Positions 57,981 to 64,000 of a DNA stretch of 64,000 nucleotides are shown piece after piece. Location: the NCBI GenBank assembly GCA_026120035.1, contig JALRME010000005.1, positions 434,001 through 498,000 of the forward strand, written 5' to 3'. The notes under the pieces were generated by a model, which had not been told where the DNA came from, made no database searches, and saw nothing but the letters and a program-made list of their open reading frames with translations. The stretch comes from Coleophoma eucalyptorum (Eukaryota > Ascomycota > Leotiomycetes > Helotiales > Dermateaceae). The position numbers were made by a program, and so were the translations under genes. Every line of letters begins with the position of its first letter. The stretch's first letter is position 1.

Positions 57981-60365
57981 ATGTCAGACGCTCCAATTCC
58001 CCTCGGAAGCTTCATCCATGCCGAACTCCCATCATCAATATCACCGTCCCAACGCCAATGTCTGAACAATCCGCATGGAATTGTACTTTGGGTGCTGGCA
58101 AGAGGCGCGAAGAGCTGATCGCATCGTTGTGGAACTCGACCGGGTCCGAGACGCCTTGTATCCTAATTTCCAGGAGCATATCAGGACAGTGCAGTGGCTG
58201 GTTGAGAAGACGAGCAGAATCTTGCGCGACCTTTATGATCTCTTTTGGAATTGCATTGACTGGACCCCCATGCTCACTTATTATCTCGAGGTTATTCTAG
58301 GGTGTCTTAGCCGGACATTGCTGGATATGTCAAACCTTTTGTGCAATCCAGCTCATCCGCCCACGAGGCAATGGCTGATGATGTACGATCGCCTCTATGA
58401 TGAATCCAGGACGTCTCTGGCAAGTCGGTTTGGCATGTACAACGATTTTCTCATTCACCTGGTTCGGCTGATGAGCAGGTGCATAGCCCACCTCTGCCTT
58501 GATTGGGCCAAGGCCAGAGTGTGCTGACAGGTGCGCCAGATCACTACTTTATGACCCAGCTTCTCTCGAAATTCTGCGGATGCGAATTCTGCACCTGCGA
58601 AGTCTACGAGGCATACCAGGTAACGCGACGTTTTGAACTTTCTCTGCCAACTCCATCTGTCCATGCATCCAGTATCTACAGAATGGATCGCTTACTAGTT
58701 CCCTTCATCGAACTAGATCCGCCGTTGCTGGTCCCGGCTACTCCACCACCACGTGCGAGGCATGCTGAGAACGAAGTAATGAACCCTTCTCTTTCCTACT
58801 CATAAAGCCAAAGCCGTGCCTCTAATTGCCCTCTCAGCGGCCTCATTGGGCTACCAAGGTCTTCGAAGATGTGCCCCATTCGACGACAAGGCTCAGACAC
58901 CAAAGACCGTGAGTCATGAACGTGCCCCTTCCCCATGGCGATCATTACAGCCTTGCTCAACAAGCGACGGCACTGGTTCATGCAGGACACTGATTAGCAT
59001 CAAGGTCGAGGTGCTTCGGACCCAGCATGGTGGATGCGAGACGGGGTATCGAGCGGGGGTCATCTGTGCTCTTCAAGGTGTAAGTATGCGCACCTCAGAT
59101 GAATCGACTGGTGCTTGACTGCGTAACCGGCCCGGGTCTGACTAACTACTGGAAGGCCCTTCGATAAAAATCGCGTATCCATCACTGCATACCAGCATCC
59201 CGATGATCCTGGTATCACTCGGCTTGTCTGTCGTTGGATAGATCGTCATTCCGAGGCTGTACACTCTTGGTATGGTGTCCATGAACTCTGTGTGAGGAGA
59301 ACCGGTGCTTCGCTTCAGCTCAGGCGCTTTTCTACCCAGAGGGGCCGAGCTACCACTTGGGCAGCTCTGTTCTTCCAAACGTGGGAAAGTAAGTGATCTC
59401 GCTTTTAGTGTTTACTGTGATTTCGTGCTACAGTTTTGGGTTTGTTTTACTAGACCGTACCAGTGTCCAGGCAAGTTCAACGATGGTGATTCCATGTCGT
59501 TCATGACAACCTAGTAGTCGAAGTAGTGATTAAACACGAGGAGTTCGCAGGAAGATTCCCTGCACTTCAAAATCCTCCTATTGGTACCACTTATCGAATA
59601 TTCAACGATAAAGAAACACTTGCACCATTCTCAGCTATGCCTGAAATTCTCCAAGACCTCGCTAACCAGGACAGAGATGGTACTCTTCCATTGTGCCTTC
59701 GTATCTCTCAAAGCACGATCTATCCATACTCTAGACATGAATCCAGAAGATTACCAACTCGGTAGGGAGAGAAGGCTATTCCAAGCGTGCGTTATCTCCC
59801 TCGTCAATCTTGAAATCACTCTGACTAAAAATACATCCGTCTAGACGAATCGTCGATGACGGCTATGCGCACTACCTCTCCGTATTCGAAGACGATAGCA
59901 CTCGTGGTCTGCGTTTGCAAGCTTCAGTGTGGGAAGGTAGATTGAGAAGGTGCCCGGTATGGACTGCTTTTGGTAAGGGATTGGCCTCTTTATCAGGTGA
60001 ATAGAATATCAATAGCTAAGTCTTTAAAGTGACACATCAGTCAGAATCCCCAAACTGGCTTGTTCGCAAAAGCAGACACCGCGTATGGATCATGGATATC
60101 CGTCTTTACATCTTCTGCGATACATATCGACAGAGTCATCAACGTAAACGACATGGTGAATTCGAGATTCATTTCGTGGATCCTGAAGGTAAGTTTCCTT
60201 TCTTTTGTTATCCCTTCCCTTTTTCCTTCAGTTGCACTCCTAGTGAGGGAAAGTGAAAGGAAACTAATACTGCTTGAAAAAGCTGTCTATCGTTTCGAAG
60301 ATGTCTTCTTCCCACTATCTCCGAGCTCTTCGATCATTGAAGTTGTTGAGGGGCCAGCGCATTGA
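57981..60365 (+). pseudogene. Conserved fungal protein of unknown function, reading frame apparently broken
   Basis: A chain of exon-like blocks on one strand: 57981-58070, 58072-58478, 58540-58619, 58683-58775, 58838-58908, 58986-59079, 59157-59388, 59675-59786, 59845-59972, 60030-60188, 60283-60365. Most joins use clean GT...AG borders and keep frame. The order of blocks reads like a known family of uncharacterised ascomycete proteins: start MSDAPIPLGSFIHAELP; helical WQEARRADRIVVELDRVRDA; VRLMSRSLLYDPASLEILRM; RPHWATKVFEDVP; NRVSITAYQHPDDPGITRLV; then MVLFHCAFVSLKARS and RHRVWIMDIRLYIFCDTYRQ near the end. Frame does not connect at about 58070, between 58619 and 58683, and at about 59156 (stop TAA). 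The gap 59389-59674 is an unusually long intron with a CTAAC branch. It may be a young pseudogene, or hold assembly indels. Function is unknown. Confidence 0.55.
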
Positions 60366-61686
60366 ATAAAGTATATTTGTACTGTCTTACACATTTTTTC
60401 CTTTTATATCGACTACGAACCTTGCAACGAATCTTCTTTTTTAGTTTTCGCGTATACCCACCTTTAGTTTGATCATTGCCGTGGAGGGTATAGGGACCAA
60501 GGCATCATTGAGCGTTATCATTTAACCATTTGACTCGGCTTGGGAGAGCATACAGAAGGTGAACCAAGTCTCCACTCACGCGCATTTTCATGGCATGCAT
60601 GCATCCAAGAGACCTGAACTAATAATTATACGTCTATTCAATTTTCAATGCCTGGCTCAAGAGCGTGACTGTGAGTTCATCCACTATTATCTTCACCCAT
60701 TTAGAGCACGGGGAGGGTCAATTTCCACCCGATAAGCGACGAAACAAGACATCGAAATGAAATTCATCCTGAGCGCTGGGAAGGTCGAAATTTTACCCGT
60801 GCTGATGGTTCCGGTAGACCTAAATGGAAGACAGCTGATTCCTGCTAAATTATGAGACGCCCATGCCCTCGCCTATAGACCCCCCCCCCCAAATCGCTTT
60901 CTCCTCTTACCATAATACCTTCCACAATAGTAGATTATCTTTTTATGTTAGTAAGCCGTCCCATTTGTGCGCATGATCTTCTGTTATCCTAAATTCTTCA
61001 CAGGATATGTTCAGGGGCCTGGATTCCAATTCTATTCAAATGGGAAATATTACATTTCTCGCATTTCATTAATGAAAGTTGGCTCAAGCCCTAAGCTATC
61101 TGTGGATTTTTGCGCTGTTACTACAGGTGGATTGATTCGGACTCTCCCCGAATAGTAGTTACAAGTGTATCGAGTGTTCACATTACCACAGGGAGGCAAG
61201 GCTCATTTGAAATGGTATAAAAATCAGAACTCCATTTTATCATACATAAGTAGGCGGCCGTACCCATCTCCCGCACTAGTGCGATTAAGCAAAACCGTCC
61301 TTCGCGCCATGTCTTGTGTTCCCCTAAGGCCGTGACCCCCCATAATTGCCTCCCACCTGTACATACAAGAGCAGGCATGCGACATTATCATGCAGGGATT
61401 AATACGTTAGAAAGATTCCGTCCTTCATACCTTTCCCGCCCGTCGAATGCAGGAAGATCTTTTGAAAAAAAAAAGGTAACCGACCCCCTCGCTTGCTATG
61501 CAGGAAACAAATCGCCTGTAACAGAGAAAGAACGCCAGGGTTGTTGATTCAATGGTTATGTAACAATGAATAGCTTCTATCGACACAAGTGTTGCCGAAG
61601 AAATAGAGTAAATCCGGGCGGTTTGGTGTGACGTGACTTTGTCCGTCATTTTGATCAATGGATCAAAAGAAACCTGCTCGGACTTC
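60366..61686. other. Convergent intergenic region before NOT1 3' end
   Basis: 1.3 kb. AT-rich with a C10 run at about 60882-60891. No gene, repeat family or RNA gene is recognised. Short ORFs (60967-61155, 61314-61547) lack support. Confidence 0.45.
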
Positions 61687-64000
61687 TCAAATACGTGATG
61701 CAAGAGCGGCAAATCGTTCCGCAATCTAGTGGCAATTAGCTTTGTTTCGCAAGGAACGGGGAGTAACGTACCTCAGGAGAAGTCTTTAAGTATGGTGATT
61801 CAAAGAACATGTACTTTTGATTTTTCACAAGCTCGATCAAGGTAATAATTAGTCCCCAAGGTTGTGGCCATTGCCCGATCATTCTCTCAAACAGGATCCT
61901 GGTGATTTGTTGCTGAATGTCGAGCTCTTCTTGATCGTTTTGATCAGTTCCAAAGATCTCTAACAAGGCCTGACTGAAGTAATGTGTCTGGGCATTGGGA
62001 TATCGTAACTGATTGACGATGGTGCTAAGGAAGTAATACCGTGCTTCGGGGTGAAGCTCGTGGACCAGCATGGAGAGGAGTGCTGCATCGGGCGAACCTT
62101 GCACATAGGTAGGACCTCCTTTCGTTCCAGCTCTATCAATTGCGTGCGAGCCTATGAAAAGTACAATGGCATTCACAAGTTCCAGGTCAACATTCACAGG
62201 CACGAATCCGGAGCCAGTCACGCGTCCCTTTTGGCGTTGAACAGCATGAGCTATGTGAGCAATTGCGTCCTCGGAAGGTCCGTTCTGAAGAGTCTGTTCA
62301 AGAAGTTCAAGCAAGCCAGCCTCTCTGAGAGGAGTCTCAACATCAAAGGTGTTCTCTGGGGACTCGCGAATTTCCTCAATTCGATCAACCTTAAGTCCTG
62401 GCTGTAGTGGATCGGGGATCTGGCCGAATGGTGCTGGGTTAGCGTTCAGCATCAAATTGTGGAGCTGAACACAATGTGCTGGAATGTTGGCACAGAGTCT
62501 GGAGTGATTTGCAGCCAGGAACTCAGGGAAGTCATGTTGCAACACAACCAAGAGCTTCAGAACAGCTCGATAAATCTCCTTGGTAGCCAGAGAAATGTGT
62601 AGTGGCTTCAAGAGCTCGGCAACGTAAGACAGCAGGATATCCATGATGTTAACAAATGCTACCCAGCCCTCATTGTTTGGAAGACGCAATAGGATTGGCA
62701 TAAAATCTCGGTGAGCGATTAGCGTCATCCAACTAAAAGTAAATCCGGCGAAGTACGATGGTCGAAGATCCACGAAGATCTTTGCAAAAACGTGTGTAAT
62801 TTGCTTGCGTTCCAGAACAGTGATGTCCTCAGCAAAGGAATTGAATTCTGATAAGGTTGAGGAAAGTAGGCGGCAGAAAACTCTCTGGTTGAAGTGCTCG
62901 CCACGTGTAACATGGTGGTGATTCAGTACAAGGACCACGACTGACAAAATCAAGTGAAGGAAGGCAGCCTTATCGCCCTTAACCTCTCCATCTGCGCTAC
63001 GTCCCTTCACCAGCAAGGATATGAGCTTGGCTAGAGCATCCGTTGTGCTATAAGCATCATTGATGTTTATGGCGTCGTTGCTGCGAACATAGTCATCAAA
63101 TCTATCAACTGCTGTGTCGATGCATAGGCGCAAAAACAAGCATAAGTCGTCCCTGCTGTTGATCGTTTGTCTATTGTACAGTTCCTGAATGAAGTGTGAA
63201 ATAGAATTAGCAGTGGCGTTTGGATTGTTGTATAATGCAACCCATTCCTCGAATCGATAATCCATCTCGTCGTGTCTGAACGCAACACGATCGTTGCTTG
63301 GGAGGCTGTTCGTTGTGGTAGGCTGAGAGGATGCCGTGAGTCTCTCTTTGAATGCTCTTCCTGCTTCCAAGGACGGGTCCTCTTGAACCCATTGCCAGGC
63401 ATATTCCAAACTTCTTGCGAAGTTGCTGTAGAGAGCTACTGGACGATCGACAAAAAGCACGCTTTCTAGAAGAGAAGTGAGGAATTCCAGAGAACCTTCC
63501 TTACGGTGTAAGAGGGCTTTCGAGGCGACCAAGTCGACGCGAGACCACTCCAGCAAATCGGCGGTGACCAAGGCATTTACTAGGGGAACATTCAACAAAG
63601 CTTCATCAGCATGTCCAATTATACTAGTGACTCGGGCCATTGCTCGACCTGGAATGCGGCAGATGTTCTTCAACGAATGGACCAAACTTTCGATCAGCAG
63701 ATTGTCGTCGGTGCCGCCAAGGAGAACTGTGCACATCTGCTCGGCGGTAAAGATAGAAAACTCATCCGAAGTTTGCATGGTTCTAATGATCATGCTGTAC
63801 AGTGCATCCAGGATGTCGAGGATTGGATGTGGCCGTGGCAAATCAGCGAAATGCTGTTCTGGTGCCTCTGCGACAACAGTTTGCAAATCCATAATGAGCT
63901 TCGTGACACGCTCTACTAGACCCCGTGGGTCAACTGGCATAGTAGCCGGAATCCTTCCATTCGGAATAGCGGCGGGTTGACCGTAAGCAGGCTGTTGACT
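61687..64000 (-). CDS. NOT1: CCR4-NOT complex scaffold subunit 1 (NOT1/CDC39), 3' part
   Basis: Two exons are visible: from beyond 64000 to 61772, and 61725-61687. The large exon is open at the right edge, so the N-terminal part is missing and the internal ATG at 63940 is not a start. About 750 residues remain. They cover the end of the middle region and the Not1 C-terminal domain: WMTLIAHRDFMPILLRL, LVVLQHDFPEFLAANHSRLC, LSTIVNQLRYPNAQTHYFSQ and LFERMIGQWPQPWGLIITLI. The last intron (46 bp, GTACGT...CTAG) joins YLKTSPE to IAERFAALASRI, the proper family ending; reading through would give an unrelated tail. NOT1 holds deadenylases and NOT2/3/5 together for mRNA decay and repression. Confidence 0.95.

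Overview
The window is nuclear DNA of a filamentous ascomycete (Pezizomycotina). The gene content and style point to Leotiomycetes, but the species cannot be fixed from sequence alone. Genes have short introns, mostly 45-110 bp, with GT...AG borders and CTAAC-like branch sites. There are no operons or ribosome binding sites. Exons were joined by hand from splice motifs, reading frame and family similarity, so start and end coordinates span introns and the exon lists are in the evidence text.

Left part (1-21.5 kb), accessory genes: a partial Zn2Cys6 transcription factor cut by the window edge, divergent from an NmrA-like NAD(P)-binding reductase; a large sterol-glucosyltransferase-like protein with a VPS13-like C-terminal segment; a secreted copper radical oxidase with five WSC modules; an 8 kb stretch with no recognisable gene; and a disordered protein of unknown function.

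Middle (22-47 kb), mostly conserved housekeeping genes: PDK1/Pkh-type kinase, SNF12/RSC6 SWIB subunit, a short-chain dehydrogenase, HYM1/Mo25, PRMT3-type arginine methyltransferase, an OPT oligopeptide transporter, RAT1/XRN2 exoribonuclease, USO1/p115 tether, an NAD-dependent epimerase-like protein and a HIT protein.

Right part (47-64 kb): a possible 65-residue membrane peptide gene, ATG11 divergent from a CENP-H-like kinetochore gene, a 3 kb gene-poor stretch, the HMG-box gene NHP6 with a GC-AG intron, a conserved fungal gene of unknown function whose frame looks broken in at least two places, and the 3' part of NOT1, which runs off the right edge.

The neighbours do not form one pathway. 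The most plausible functional pair is the divergent Zn2Cys6 factor and NmrA-like gene. No CRISPR array, rRNA, convincing tRNA, intact transposon or clear new multi-gene system was seen. The best leads are the frame-broken conserved gene, the GC-AG intron, the shared intron position in the WSC modules, the glycosyltransferase/VPS13-like fusion, the gene-free 8 kb block and several upstream ORFs.
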